This document shows, one piece after another, positions 1 through 7,217 of a stretch of 11,079 nt of DNA (positions within the stretch are counted from its first letter, which is position 1; each line of letters begins with the position of its first letter). Origin of the DNA: Acidimicrobiaceae bacterium (GTDB lineage Bacteria; Actinomycetota; Acidimicrobiia; Acidimicrobiales; Ilumatobacteraceae); assembly GCA_003455715.1 (NCBI GenBank), contig DMQJ01000313.1, forward strand, positions 1,173 through 12,251, read 5' to 3'. A program made the position numbers and the translations under genes. A model generated the notes under the pieces. That model did not search any database. It was not told where the DNA came from and worked only from the letters and a program-made list of their open reading frames with translations.

Positions 1-915
1 GCCCACGCCCGGGTAGTCGAGGCCAGCAGAGATGCTGTGTGCCTCCTGCACCTGGCCGTACTCGTCTTGCATCAGATAGCTGCGCATGCCGTGCACCACA
101 CCAGGCTGTGCCCGGGCAACGGCCGCTCCCCCGGCAGGCTCGACGCCCACCAGGCGAGTGCGATGGTCGACGAAGCCGCTGAACAGGCCGATGGCGTTGG
201 AGCCGCCACCCACGCACGCCACCGCCACGTCCGGCACGTCGCCCAGCAGCTCGATGCACTGCTCGCGAGCTTCGTCACCGAGCACCCGGTGGAACTCGCG
301 CACCATCCACGGGTACGGGTGCGGACCCATGACCGAGCCGAGGCAGTAGTGGCTGGTCTCCACCGTGGCCACCCAGTCGCGCATTGCTTCGTTGACGGCA
401 TCCTTCAGCGTGCGGCTGCCACTGTGCACGGCCTCCACCTCGCTGCCCAGCAGCTTCATGCGGAACACGTTGAGCGCCTGACGCTCGACGTCGACGGCGC
501 CCATGTAGACCTTGCACTCCATGCCGAACAGGGCGGCCGCGGTGGCGGAGGCAACGCCGTGCTGGCCAGCCCCAGTTTCGGCCACCAGGCGCTTCTTGCC
601 CATCCGCTTGGCAAGCAGGGCCTGGCCGAGCACGTTGTTGATCTTGTGCGAGCCGGTGTGGTTGAGATCCTCCCGCTTCAACACGAGCCGGATGCCCAAC
701 TGCTCGCCGAGGTTCTTGCACTCAGTGAGCATCGAAGGGCGCCCCGCGTAGGTGCGCAACACATGGTCGAGTTCGGCGCGAAACACGGGGTCGGCCCATG
801 CTTCGGCGAACGCGACCTCCAGTTCCTGGCACGCAGGCACCAGGGTCTCAGGAACGAAACGACCACCAAACTCGCCGAAACGGCCGGTGGCCGACGGCTC
901 GGCCATCAGCGACAT
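1..915 (-). CDS. trpB: Tryptophan synthase beta chain (partial, C-terminus beyond left edge)
   Basis: TrpB joins indole, received from the alpha subunit, to L-serine with pyridoxal phosphate to make L-tryptophan in the cytoplasm. The reading frame is open to position 1 and gives 305 residues of a family usually near 400, so about the last quarter is missing. The N-terminal [13 protein letters not shown] block is present. The PLP lysine is K91 in HTGSHKINN. The [11 protein letters not shown] loop and the glycine-rich [10 protein letters not shown] cofactor phosphate site follow. I chose ATG at 915 because a GAGGAG ribosome site (926-921) lies 5 nt upstream. This ATG overlaps the trpF stop as TGATG, so the two genes are probably translationally coupled; an in-frame ATG at 906 is less well placed. 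trpA would be expected next, outside the window. Identification is very secure. Confidence 0.97.
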   Translation of the reverse strand, partial: MSLMAEPSATGRFGEFGGRFVPETLVPACQELEVAFAEAWADPVFRAELDHVLRTYAGRPSMLTECKNLGEQLGIRLVLKREDLNHTGSHKINNVLGQALLAKRMGKKRLVAETGAGQHGVASATAAALFGMECKVYMGAVDVERQALNVFRMKLLGSEVEAVHSGSRTLKDAVNEAMRDWVATVETSHYCLGSVMGPHPYPWMVREFHRVLGDEAREQCIELLGDVPDVAVACVGGGSNAIGLFSGFVDHRTRLVGVEPAGGAAVARAQPGVVHGMRSYLMQDEYGQVQEAHSISAGLDYPGVG

Positions 916-1577
916 CAGTACTCCTCGTCGTCAGCCCAGTCGTAGGGCATTGCATCGGGCCCCAGGTGCTGCGTGGGAGCAGCCGCCCGTGCCCGTTCGA
1001 TGAAGGCCTTCACCTTCAGTGCGTCCTTACGGCCCGGGGTCTTCTCCACGCCGCTGGCCACGTCGACACCCCACGGGCGAACCGCACGCACGGCATCGGC
1101 CACATTGTCGGGGTCGAGGCCCCCAGCAAGGATGAGTCGCGGACCCTCGGCCACCTCATCCATCAGCGACCAGTCGAACACCTTGCCCGAGCCCGGGTTG
1201 GGACCCTCCACCATGATGAGATCGGTGCCGAAGTCGGCCGCACGCCGTGCATCGGGCGAACCCGCCACCACCACTTTCACCACCCAGCGAATCTGCTGGC
1301 AGACTTCGGCCACCATCGCCGGCGTCTCGTGCCCGTGCAGCTGAGCAGCCTTGAGACCCGCTCGGTTCACGGTGTCGATGACACGCGACGGGTGCTCGTC
1401 GCGGAAGACGCCCACGGTGAGAATCTCGGGGGGCAGCCGACGCGTGATGTCGTACACCTGCGATGCAGCCACCTGGCGAGGCGACGGGGCGAAGATGAAC
1501 CCGACCGCGTCGGCACCCATGGCGACCGCGAGGAGAGCGTCGTCCTCGTTGGTGATCCCACAGATCTTCACGAACAT
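915..1577 (-). CDS. trpF: Phosphoribosylanthranilate isomerase
   Basis: TrpF performs the Amadori rearrangement of N-(5'-phosphoribosyl)anthranilate to CdRP, the step before TrpC. The 220-residue (beta/alpha)8 protein opens with FVKICGIT (catalytic Cys6), then [22 protein letters not shown] and [10 protein letters not shown], and the phosphate-binding DVASGVE segment. The general-acid Asp of the family (Asp126 in the Thermotoga maritima enzyme, in LLDT) is Glu124 here (MVEG). A tail of about 20 acidic residues follows the usual C-terminus and ends in DDEEY. I chose ATG 1577 because it places the conserved VKICG at the N-terminus as in the family. An in-frame ATG at 1622 would add 15 non-conserved residues. 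Neither start has a good ribosome site. A TACCGT box (1591-1586) lies 8 nt before ATG 1577 and could be a leaderless -10. Confidence 0.95.
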   Translation of the reverse strand: MFVKICGITNEDDALLAVAMGADAVGFIFAPSPRQVAASQVYDITRRLPPEILTVGVFRDEHPSRVIDTVNRAGLKAAQLHGHETPAMVAEVCQQIRWVVKVVVAGSPDARRAADFGTDLIMVEGPNPGSGKVFDWSLMDEVAEGPRLILAGGLDPDNVADAVRAVRPWGVDVASGVEKTPGRKDALKVKAFIERARAAAPTQHLGPDAMPYDWADDEEY

Positions 1578-1585
1578 GCAGGGCA

Positions 1586-1591
1586 ACGGTA
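1586..1591 (-). promoter_or_regulatory. Possible -10 box for a leaderless trpF transcript
   Basis: Read on the minus strand this is TACCGT, matching the TAnnnT pattern and lying 8 nt before the preferred trpF ATG. I see no matching -35 hexamer. The trpF start has no Shine-Dalgarno sequence, which is why an internal leaderless promoter is considered. The box is short and could be chance. Confidence 0.25.
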
Positions 1592-1633
1592 CCCCGGTCG
1601 CGAGCGCCGATGCCGCATCCATTGACGCAATGA

Positions 1634-1677
1634 CAGGGGTGGAAGCGATACCACCCTGAGGCGCGCGGGTGGCCCGC
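1634..1677 (-). promoter_or_regulatory. Competing hairpins in the trpC-trpF gap
   Basis: The 111-nt gap between trpC and trpF holds three alternating complementary blocks on the transcribed (minus) strand: CCACCC (1672-1667), GGGTGG (1656-1651) and CCACCC (1642-1637). The middle block can pair with either neighbour, with a 10-nt or 8-nt loop, so the two hairpins are mutually exclusive. The downstream hairpin extends by two pairs past a bulged G to 1634/1658. A further small hairpin, GCGGG-CCA-CCCGC, lies at 1677-1665 and uses part of the first block. No U-run follows, so this is not a standard intrinsic terminator. It may be an mRNA switch, a processing site, or chance in GC-rich DNA. Confidence 0.35.
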
Positions 1678-1688
1678 CGAGCAGTGGG

Positions 1689-2465
1689 CTAAGAGCCGAT
1701 GAGTTCGCCGATGGCGGCGGCGGGGTCGCCGGAGGTCACCAGGGTCTCACCCACCAACACGGCGTGGTAGCCCGCGTGGTGCAACGCGGCGGCGTCGTCG
1801 GCGCCACGCACACCGCTCTCGGCCACCTTCACCACATGGTCGGGCATCACCCCAGCCATGCGCAGCGCGCGCTCGTGGTCGACCTGGAACGTCACCAGGT
1901 CGCGTTGGTTGACCCCGATGAGCGTCGCACCGGCCGCCAACGCCACCTCCAGTTCGGGTTCGTCGTGGATCTCGACGAGCACGTCGAGGCCGATCTCGGT
2001 GGCCAGTTGGTGAAAGCCGACGAGTTCGGAGCGGCTCAGAGCGGCGGCGATGAGCAGCACGCAGTCGGCGCCCATCAGCCGGGCGTCGAGCACGTCGAGT
2101 TCGCTGACGGTGAAGTCTTTCCGCAGCACCGGCAGGCTGCAGGCGCCACGGGCCACCTGCAGATCGGTGACCGACCCGCCGAAGAACTCCTCGTCGGTGA
2201 GCACCGACAGGCACGAAGCCCCGCCGCGTTCGTAGTCGCGCGCCAACAGCGCTGGGTCGAGGCCCGCGTTGAGATCGCCCTTGGAAGGCGACCTGCGCTT
2301 CACCTCACTGATGACCGCCAGCCGCTCCTGACCGGCAAGGGCGGCCCGGAACCCACGAGTGGGGGCCATCGCACGAGCGTGTTCGTGCAGCGTCGCAGCC
2401 GACCGACGATCGGCTGCCGCGACCTCGCGATGGCGATCGAGAATGCGATCGAGGTAGGTGGCCAC
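1689..2465 (-). CDS. trpC: Indole-3-glycerol phosphate synthase
   Basis: TrpC closes the ring of CdRP to indole-3-glycerol phosphate with loss of CO2 and water, supplying tryptophan synthase. The 258-residue single-domain (beta/alpha)8 protein carries the expected active-site residues: E54 and K56 in ISEVKRRSPSKG, K116 in the KDF motif, E165 in EIHDE, N186 in GVNQRDL, and E216-S217 in VAESGV. The usual second Asn of NNRD is Gln, a position that varies in the family. I chose the GTG at 2465 because VATYLDRIL matches the family N-terminus. The frame stays open further upstream but there overlaps the monooxygenase gene. Only 7 nt separate that gene's stop from this GTG, so coupled translation is likely. 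A possible AAGGGG ribosome site sits rather far upstream, inside the preceding gene. Confidence 0.96.
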   Translation of the reverse strand: MATYLDRILDRHREVAAADRRSAATLHEHARAMAPTRGFRAALAGQERLAVISEVKRRSPSKGDLNAGLDPALLARDYERGGASCLSVLTDEEFFGGSVTDLQVARGACSLPVLRKDFTVSELDVLDARLMGADCVLLIAAALSRSELVGFHQLATEIGLDVLVEIHDEPELEVALAAGATLIGVNQRDLVTFQVDHERALRMAGVMPDHVVKVAESGVRGADDAAALHHAGYHAVLVGETLVTSGDPAAAIGELIGS

Positions 2466-2472
2466 TCGAGGC

Positions 2473-2778
2473 TCAGAGCCCCTTGCCGTCCAACGGTTCG
2501 AGGAACTGCAACGACGGTGCACCGGCAAGCAGCGGCCCGAGCTGCGGGCCGAGGGCCTTGAACCAGTCGGCCGACGAGTGCGCAACGAGGGCGTCGTTGT
2601 CGGTGTAGAGCTCGTACATGAACAGCGCGTCGGGGTCTTTCGGGTCGGCGAGGAGGATGTAGAGCTCGGTGCCGTCCTCACTGCGGGTGTTGGCGATGGC
2701 GCCCTTCAGCACCTCGACTGCCGCGTCGCGCTTGCCGGGCTGCACCGGGATCCGTGCCCACACTGACAGCTTGCTCAT
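2473..2778 (-). CDS. ABM-fold (antibiotic biosynthesis monooxygenase-like) small protein
   Basis: A 101-residue protein with the pattern of the dimeric alpha+beta-barrel ABM family, which includes YgiN-like quinol monooxygenases and heme-degrading proteins. Visible features are the opening strand LSVWARIPVQPGK, a helix (about 15-30), strands around ELYILLADPKDPDALFMYELY, a helix with AHSSADWFKAL, and a closing strand LQFLEPL. The family has no invariant catalytic residues, so the substrate cannot be read from sequence; some members are not enzymes. I chose ATG 2778 because AGGAGA (2789-2784) lies 5 nt upstream; the in-frame GTG at 2781 would be too close to it. It is the first gene of the block and ends 7 nt before trpC, suggesting cotranscription with the tryptophan genes. 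A link to tryptophan metabolism is inference from position only. Confidence 0.85.
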   Translation of the reverse strand: MSKLSVWARIPVQPGKRDAAVEVLKGAIANTRSEDGTELYILLADPKDPDALFMYELYTDNDALVAHSSADWFKALGPQLGPLLAGAPSLQFLEPLDGKGL

Positions 2779-2799
2779 CACACTCTCCTGCTCGTTCGG

Positions 2800-2818
2800 T
2801 GCCGCCCGATGGGCGGCA
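2800..2818. promoter_or_regulatory. Perfect palindrome in the divergent ABM-trp / response regulator gap
   Basis: TGCCGCCC-GAT-GGGCGGCA is an exact 8-bp inverted repeat with a 3-bp centre, the strongest dyad in the 79-bp gap. It lies 22 bp from the monooxygenase ATG and 39 bp from the regulator GTG. A TACGGT on the minus strand (2836-2831) could be the -10 for the trp-side transcript; the palindrome would then lie in its 5' leader and could act as an operator or an RNA hairpin. I see no clear -35 for either direction. Confidence 0.45.
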
Positions 2819-2857
2819 TGTCAGGGAGGCACCGTACCAGCGTGGCACCATGAGCCT

Positions 2858-3538
2858 GTGGCCGAAGCGGAACGCACTGTCGTGATCATCGAGGACGACC
2901 CGAGCATCGCCGACCTGCTCGACCTGTACCTGCGCGAGGGTGGCTTTCGTCCGCTGCAGGCCGCCTCGGGGATGAGGGGCCTCGAGCTTGTCGAGCAGCA
3001 TCAGCCCGCACTCGTCGTGCTCGACATCGGCCTGCCCGACATCGACGGGTTCGAAGTGTGCCGCCGCATTCGAGCCCGCAGCAGCGTGCCCGTGCTGTTC
3101 CTCACCGCTCGCGATGGCGAGATCGACCGCGTGCTCGGACTCGAACTCGGTGCTGACGACTACGTGGTGAAGCCGTTCTCTCCGCGGGAGTTGGTGGCCC
3201 GCGTGAAGGCCATCCTCCGCCGCGGCCAGCCGCCAGCACCAGCTGCAGCGACCACCCTCTCGGTGGGCGAGATGGTCGATGTCGACGTGGCGCGGCGAGA
3301 AGCGCGCGTTCGCGGGGTCGCCATACCGCTGGCCACCAAGGAATTCGACCTGCTGGCTCACTTCGCCCGCAACCAAGGCCTCGCGCTCTCCCGCCAACAG
3401 CTCCTCGATGCCGTGTGGGGTGCCGATTGGTACGGCGACGATCGCACCGTCGATGTACACGTGCGCCAGCTTCGTAAGAAGCTCGGCGACGATCTGCCGC
3501 TGGCCACCGTGTGGGGCGTCGGGTACCGCCTCGGCTGA
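2858..3538 (+). CDS. OmpR/PhoB-family response regulator
   Basis: A 226-residue two-component regulator. The receiver domain (about 7-120) has the acidic pair D13-D14 in IIEDD, phospho-acceptor D56 in VVLDIGLPDIDG, T83 in FLTARD, Y102, and K105 in VVKPFSP. The C-terminal winged helix (about 135-226) has PLATKEFDLL, SRQQLLDAVWG, the DNA-recognition helix RTVDVHVRQLRKKL, and the terminal wing VWGVGYRLG. The start is GTG 2858: upstream in-frame codons lead back into the opposing gene, and the nearby ATG at 2850 is out of frame and opens only 11 codons. There is no ribosome site at normal spacing; AGGGAGG (2823-2829) is about 28 nt away. The partner kinase follows after 50 nt. The signal and targets are unknown. 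Confidence 0.95.
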   Translation: MAEAERTVVIIEDDPSIADLLDLYLREGGFRPLQAASGMRGLELVEQHQPALVVLDIGLPDIDGFEVCRRIRARSSVPVLFLTARDGEIDRVLGLELGADDYVVKPFSPRELVARVKAILRRGQPPAPAAATTLSVGEMVDVDVARREARVRGVAIPLATKEFDLLAHFARNQGLALSRQQLLDAVWGADWYGDDRTVDVHVRQLRKKLGDDLPLATVWGVGYRLG

Positions 3539-3550
3539 CAACGGATGCGC

Positions 3551-3572
3551 CTCACACTTCGCTCACATCTCG
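3551..3572 (+). promoter_or_regulatory. Tandem 11-bp direct repeat, candidate response-regulator binding site
   Basis: CTCACACTTCG (3551-3561) is followed immediately by CTCACATCTCG (3562-3572), identical at 9 of 11 positions. An 11-bp tandem direct repeat is the half-site arrangement used by PhoB/OmpR-type regulators. It lies in the 50-nt gap between such a regulator and its kinase, so feedback control of the kinase gene is plausible. The kinase ribosome site (AGGA at 3578) starts 6 nt downstream. I see no clear second copy upstream of the regulator gene. Confidence 0.4.
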
Positions 3573-3588
3573 CGGGTAGGACGGGGCA

Positions 3589-4977
3589 ATGACCCGCCGC
3601 CTGGCCCTCGTCATTGTCGGCGTCGTGGTGGCCACCCTGCTCCTGGCCGGAGCCGGCACGCTCGTTCTGGCCACGGCGCGGGCCCGCAGCGCCACCGAAG
3701 CGGAGCTCCGCGGACATGCCGCAGACACGGCGGCGGTCATCGACGACCTGCTCGACACGGGGCAAGCACCCGACACTCCGGAGGGTCAGCGTCTGCTGCG
3801 CCTTCGGGTCCGCGCGCTCAACCAGCTGCGGGCGCTGTTGCCGTTCGACGAGATCACGGTGCTTGTCGTTCAGCCCGATGGCAGCGTCGACGTCTCGGGC
3901 CTCCCCCAACAGATGGAGGGCACCGCACTCGACATCGACGACGTGCTTCGCGGCACGGTCCAGTCGGGTACCAACGACCGCACCGCGTGGGCTGCTGCCG
4001 CCGCAAGCACGAGCGGACCAGGCGGCCGCACCTATGTGGTGGTACTCACCGAGCGAGTCGACGCCGGCCTCGGGCCGGCGGTGCGCCTCTTCGTGTGGGC
4101 TGGCGCCATCACCATCGCGTTGGGCCTCGTGGCTGCGCTCCTGCTGGGCCGACACCTCACCCGACCGATCCGTGATGCCGCCGTGGCAGCTCGGCACATT
4201 GCGGGCGGCAAGCTCTCCACCAGGGTGGAGCAGCCACCGGCCAGTCGCACCGACGAGCTTGCCGACCTGCAGCGAAGCATCAACGACATGGCTGCCACCC
4301 TCGAACGGTCGCGGGGCCTAGAACAGCAGTTCCTGCTGTCGGTGAGCCACGACCTTCGAACCCCGCTGACCTCCATCCGCGGCTTCGCTGAGGCCATTGG
4401 CGACGGAGCGGGAGACCCTCAGCAGGCGGCAACGGTGATTCGTCGAGAGACGGCACGCCTCGAACGCTTGGTGGCCGACTTGCTCGACCTGGCCAAGCTG
4501 CAGTCTCGATCGTTCACCTTCAACAACGTGGCGCTCGACATGGCCGCCGCAGTGCACACGGCGGCGCGGAGCGCCGCGGGCGCCTACGACCGCGTCAGCG
4601 TCACCGCCCGTGCGAGTGGGCCGCTGATGGTGCACGCCGACCCCGACCGTGTGCACCAGGTACTCGCCAACTTGGCGGAGAACGCCGCGAAGTATGCCCG
4701 TGCCTCCGTCACCATCTCCGCTGCAGCCGACGGCGCCGATGTCGTGGTGTGGGTCGACGACGACGGGCCAGGCATCGCCGCCCACGATCTGCCGCACGTG
4801 TTCGAGCGGCTCTACGTGGCCCGGCATGTGCCGGAACGGCGCGAGAACGCCAGCGGGCTCGGCCTGGCCATCGTGCACGAACTGGTGGAAGGTATGAGCG
4901 GCACCGTGCACGCAGGCTCGTCACCTTCCGGCGGAGCGAGGCTGTCGTTCCGACTCCCCCGTCTCATGCAGCCCTGA
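3589..4977 (+). CDS. Two-component sensor histidine kinase (HAMP, HisKA, HATPase)
   Basis: A 462-residue inner-membrane sensor kinase. Transmembrane helix 1 is about 5-29, an extracytoplasmic sensor region of about 135 residues follows, and helix 2 is about 166-188. A HAMP linker begins at RHLTRPI (to about 241). The HisKA phospho-acceptor is H254 in SVSHDLRTPLTSIRGFAE. The ATPase domain has the N box NLAENAAKYA (N365), the G1 box DDGPGIAAHD with FERLYV after it, and the G2 box ASGLGLAIVHELV. All catalytic motifs look intact. ATG 3589 is preceded by AGGA (3578-3581) with 7 nt spacing. It presumably phosphorylates the upstream regulator. The sensor segment contains no cysteine or recognisable ligand motif, so the stimulus is unknown. 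Confidence 0.96.
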   Translation: MTRRLALVIVGVVVATLLLAGAGTLVLATARARSATEAELRGHAADTAAVIDDLLDTGQAPDTPEGQRLLRLRVRALNQLRALLPFDEITVLVVQPDGSVDVSGLPQQMEGTALDIDDVLRGTVQSGTNDRTAWAAAAASTSGPGGRTYVVVLTERVDAGLGPAVRLFVWAGAITIALGLVAALLLGRHLTRPIRDAAVAARHIAGGKLSTRVEQPPASRTDELADLQRSINDMAATLERSRGLEQQFLLSVSHDLRTPLTSIRGFAEAIGDGAGDPQQAATVIRRETARLERLVADLLDLAKLQSRSFTFNNVALDMAAAVHTAARSAAGAYDRVSVTARASGPLMVHADPDRVHQVLANLAENAAKYARASVTISAAADGADVVVWVDDDGPGIAAHDLPHVFERLYVARHVPERRENASGLGLAIVHELVEGMSGTVHAGSSPSGGARLSFRLPRLMQP

Positions 4978-4981
4978 GGGC

Positions 4982-6292
4982 TCAGAACCCCAGTCGGTTC
5001 GCCACTTCGCCCAGCAGGCTGTCGATGGGCACTCGCACCTGCTCGGTGGTGTCGCGGTCGCGGATGGTGACCGCGCCGTCTTCCAGCGAGTCGAAATCGA
5101 CGGTGACGCACAGCGGTGTGCCGATCTCGTCCTGGCGGCGATAGCGCTTGCCGATCGACTGCGTGTCGTCGTAGTCGACCATGTACCGGTCGGCGAGCGC
5201 ACGGTGCACCTCACGCGCCAACGGAGTGAGCGTGTCCTTCTTGCTCAGCGGCAGCACCGCAACCTTGTACGGCGCGAGACGCGGGTGAAGGCGGAGAATG
5301 GTTCGCGCTTCACCGCCCACCTCATCTTCGTCGTAGGCCGCAAGCAGGAACGCCGCCATCGCCCGGTTCACACCGGCGGCGGGCTCGATGACGAACGGCA
5401 CGTAGCGCTCGTTGGTGGCCTGGTCGAAGTAGTCGAGCTTCTCGCCGCTGTGGTTGGCGTGCTGGGTGAGGTCGTAGTTGGTGCGTTGGGCCACGCCCTC
5501 CAACTCGCCCCAGCCCCACGGGTAGCGGAACTCGATGTCGCTGGTGCCTGCCGAGTAGTGGCTGAGTTCGTCGGCGTCGTGCGCTCGCAGCATCAGCATG
5601 TCGGCGGGGATGCCGAGGTCGATGTACCACTGAAGACGGGCGTTGCACCAGTACTCGTACCACTGGGCGCTCTCGGCCGGCGGCACGAAGAACTCGAGCT
5701 CCATCTGCTCGAACTCGCGGGTGCGGAAGATGAAGTTGCCGGGGGTGATCTCGTTGCGGAAGCTCTTGCCCACCTGGGCGATGCCGAACGGCGGCTTCTT
5801 GCGGCTGGTCTGCAGCACGTTGGTGAAGTTGACGAACATGCCCTGCGCCGTTTCGGGACGCATGTACACCTCGGCGCCGCTGCCTTCCACCGGGCCGGCG
5901 TACGTCTTGAACATCAGGTTGAACGCCCTCGCCTCGGTGAACGAACCGACGGCGCCGCAGTTGGGGCACACGTTGGGGTCGGTGAGGTGGTCTTCACGGA
6001 AGCGCTGCTTGCACTTGGTGCAGTCGACGAGCGGGTCGCTGAAGTTGGCCAAGTGACCGCTGGCTTCGAACACCTGCGGCGGGGCAAGAATGGCGGCGTC
6101 GATGAGCACCACGTCGTCGCGTTGCTGCACCATCGTGCGAATCCAGGCCTCGCGCACGTTGCGCAGCATCAGCGAGCCGAGCGGTCCGTAGTCGTAGCTG
6201 CTGCGGAAACCGCCGTAGATCTCGGCCGACGGGTAGACGAAGCCGCGTCGCTTGCAGAGATTGACGATCTGGTCGAGTTCGGTGGCAGCCAT
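4982..6292 (-). CDS. glyS: Glycyl-tRNA synthetase (alpha2 type, class II)
   Basis: Charges tRNA-Gly with glycine using ATP. The 436-residue protein is the single-chain dimeric form, not the alpha2beta2 form. After the N-terminal RGFVYPSAEIYGGFRSSYDYGP signature comes motif 1 around EASGHLANFSDP. A zinc-knuckle insertion follows (C91, C94, C109, C112). Motif 2 is the GKSFRNEITPGNFIFRTREFEQMELEFF region, motif 3 is PAAGVNRAMAAFLLAAYDE, and the anticodon-binding domain runs from about 335 to the end. It is slightly shorter than many family members, with no core motif missing. I chose ATG 6292; a TTG three codons upstream overlaps the GAGGG that may be its ribosome site. TAGCCT at 6307-6302 is a weak -10 candidate. 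No T-box leader is visible. Confidence 0.96.
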   Translation of the reverse strand: MAATELDQIVNLCKRRGFVYPSAEIYGGFRSSYDYGPLGSLMLRNVREAWIRTMVQQRDDVVLIDAAILAPPQVFEASGHLANFSDPLVDCTKCKQRFREDHLTDPNVCPNCGAVGSFTEARAFNLMFKTYAGPVEGSGAEVYMRPETAQGMFVNFTNVLQTSRKKPPFGIAQVGKSFRNEITPGNFIFRTREFEQMELEFFVPPAESAQWYEYWCNARLQWYIDLGIPADMLMLRAHDADELSHYSAGTSDIEFRYPWGWGELEGVAQRTNYDLTQHANHSGEKLDYFDQATNERYVPFVIEPAAGVNRAMAAFLLAAYDEDEVGGEARTILRLHPRLAPYKVAVLPLSKKDTLTPLAREVHRALADRYMVDYDDTQSIGKRYRRQDEIGTPLCVTVDFDSLEDGAVTIRDRDTTEQVRVPIDSLLGEVANRLGF

Positions 6293-6407
6293 AGCCCTCA
6301 AAGGCTACGGGTCGCTGCCGTGTGGCCGCGAAGTCATTTGCGAAAAGCGCGAGGATGGGCGGAGCTCAGCCTCGTACCGGTTGCATCCGGAACGAAAGGA
6401 ACCACCG

Positions 6408-7217
6408 ATGAATGCCCGACACCGCACCCTCCTCCTACTCCCAGCTCTTGCGGGTCTCGCCGTGGCCTGCAGCAGCGAAGCCTCAGTTGGGGGTGGTTCC
6501 ACCAGCTCCACGTCATCGGTAGCGGTCGATTCGACGTCCACCACCGCCGTCGACTCCAGCACCTCCGCACCTTCGTCCTCGGTCGAACCGACAGCGAGCA
6601 CTGCCGTACCCACCACCGCTCCTGCGCCCACCGCTGCACCCACCACCGCACCGGCCTCGGCGTTCCTGCTCAGCACCGGAATCGGCACGGCCGCCTTCGG
6701 CGACACCGACGACGTGGTGGTGCCGTACCTCTCGGGGGCGTTCGGCGGCATCGCCACCGACAGCTCCGCCACCTTCCCCGTCAACGTGGGCGTCGACCAG
6801 TGGCAGAACGCCGATGGTGATCTCGAGTACACGGCCCAGTACCAGCGCACGGTGTGCTTCTCCAATGCCCTGTGCGCCAGCTTCGGTGGGCCGAGCACCG
6901 CCGACCTGCGCTTTACGGGCTGGTGGATCGACGAAGCCCGTGCTCCGTTCGCCGAGACCACCGAGGGGATCCGCATCGGCGACACGTGGGCGAGCCACCT
7001 CGGCGACATCGCCCGGCGCGCCGGCGGCTGCTACAGCTACGGCTACGGCGACACCGCCGGTGGCATCTTCCTGGGGATGAGTTCTTCCGGCGAGATGTTC
7101 AACTACTACGACGACAGCACGAGCACGTGGCTCGATGGCAACCCCGATCCGGCATTGGTGACGGTGGCCTACATGGAGGCGGGCGACCTCGTCCGCTTCC
7201 TGTACGACGACTGCTGA
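6408..7217 (+). CDS. Predicted lipoprotein of unknown function with Ser/Thr/Ala/Pro linker
   Basis: A 269-residue exported protein I do not recognise. The N-terminus has a short basic stretch (MNARHR), a hydrophobic core LLLLPALAGL and a lipobox-like AVAC with C21 as likely lipidation site; the -3 position is Ala rather than Leu, so lipidation is probable, not certain. Residues 22-84 are a low-complexity Ser/Thr-rich then Ala/Pro/Thr-rich tether. A globular domain follows from about 85. GIGTAAFGDTDDVV and GIRIGDTWASHLGD look like two related GxGxxxFG/GIRIGD-type segments seen in actinobacterial cell-envelope proteins. Four cysteines (150, 156, 208, 269) could form two disulfides; the last residue is Cys. 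GAAAGGA (6394-6400) lies 7 nt before ATG 6408. It stands alone between convergent and divergent neighbours, so context gives no function. Confidence 0.8.
   Translation: MNARHRTLLLLPALAGLAVACSSEASVGGGSTSSTSSVAVDSTSTTAVDSSTSAPSSSVEPTASTAVPTTAPAPTAAPTTAPASAFLLSTGIGTAAFGDTDDVVVPYLSGAFGGIATDSSATFPVNVGVDQWQNADGDLEYTAQYQRTVCFSNALCASFGGPSTADLRFTGWWIDEARAPFAETTEGIRIGDTWASHLGDIARRAGGCYSYGYGDTAGGIFLGMSSSGEMFNYYDDSTSTWLDGNPDPALVTVAYMEAGDLVRFLYDDC
6609..6653 (+). repeat. Low-complexity Ala-Pro-Thr coding repeat
   Basis: This part of the lipoprotein gene encodes PTTAPAPTAAPTTAPA with repeated CCCACCACCGC-like DNA units. It is the membrane-to-domain spacer and could vary in length between strains. Confidence 0.5.

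Noticed and set aside
1764..2561. A 265-codon plus-strand frame opposite trpC
   Set aside because: It is antisense to trpC and compositionally an artefact of codon bias.
2466..2681. An upstream extension of trpC by 72 codons
   Set aside because: It overlaps the monooxygenase gene in another frame and translates to Ser/Thr/Arg-rich sequence without family similarity. GTG 2465 gives the normal length.
2850..2885. An 11-codon ORF (ATG 2850 to TGA) overlapping the regulator start, as a possible leader peptide
   Set aside because: It has no properly spaced ribosome site and no amino-acid bias, and ATG/TGA pairs are common by chance.
3358..4197. A 279-codon minus-strand frame opposite the two-component genes
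   Set aside because: It shadows the regulator and kinase, both with full family motifs, and has no recognisable domain or start signal.
4974..4985. CTGAG-GG-CTCAG inverted repeat across the convergent kinase and glyS stops, as a shared terminator
   Set aside because: The stem is only 5 bp with a 2-nt loop and no T-run on either side. The symmetry mostly comes from the two opposed stop codons.
6293..6407. TTGCGA (6338-6343) as the -35 of the lipoprotein promoter
   Set aside because: No acceptable -10 lies 16-18 nt downstream, so no promoter is called in this 115-nt gap.
5204..6820. A 538-codon open frame on the plus strand opposite glyS
   Set aside because: It lies antisense to an unmistakable glycyl-tRNA synthetase. 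Its His/Arg/Val-rich translation is what GC-rich third positions give on the opposite strand.
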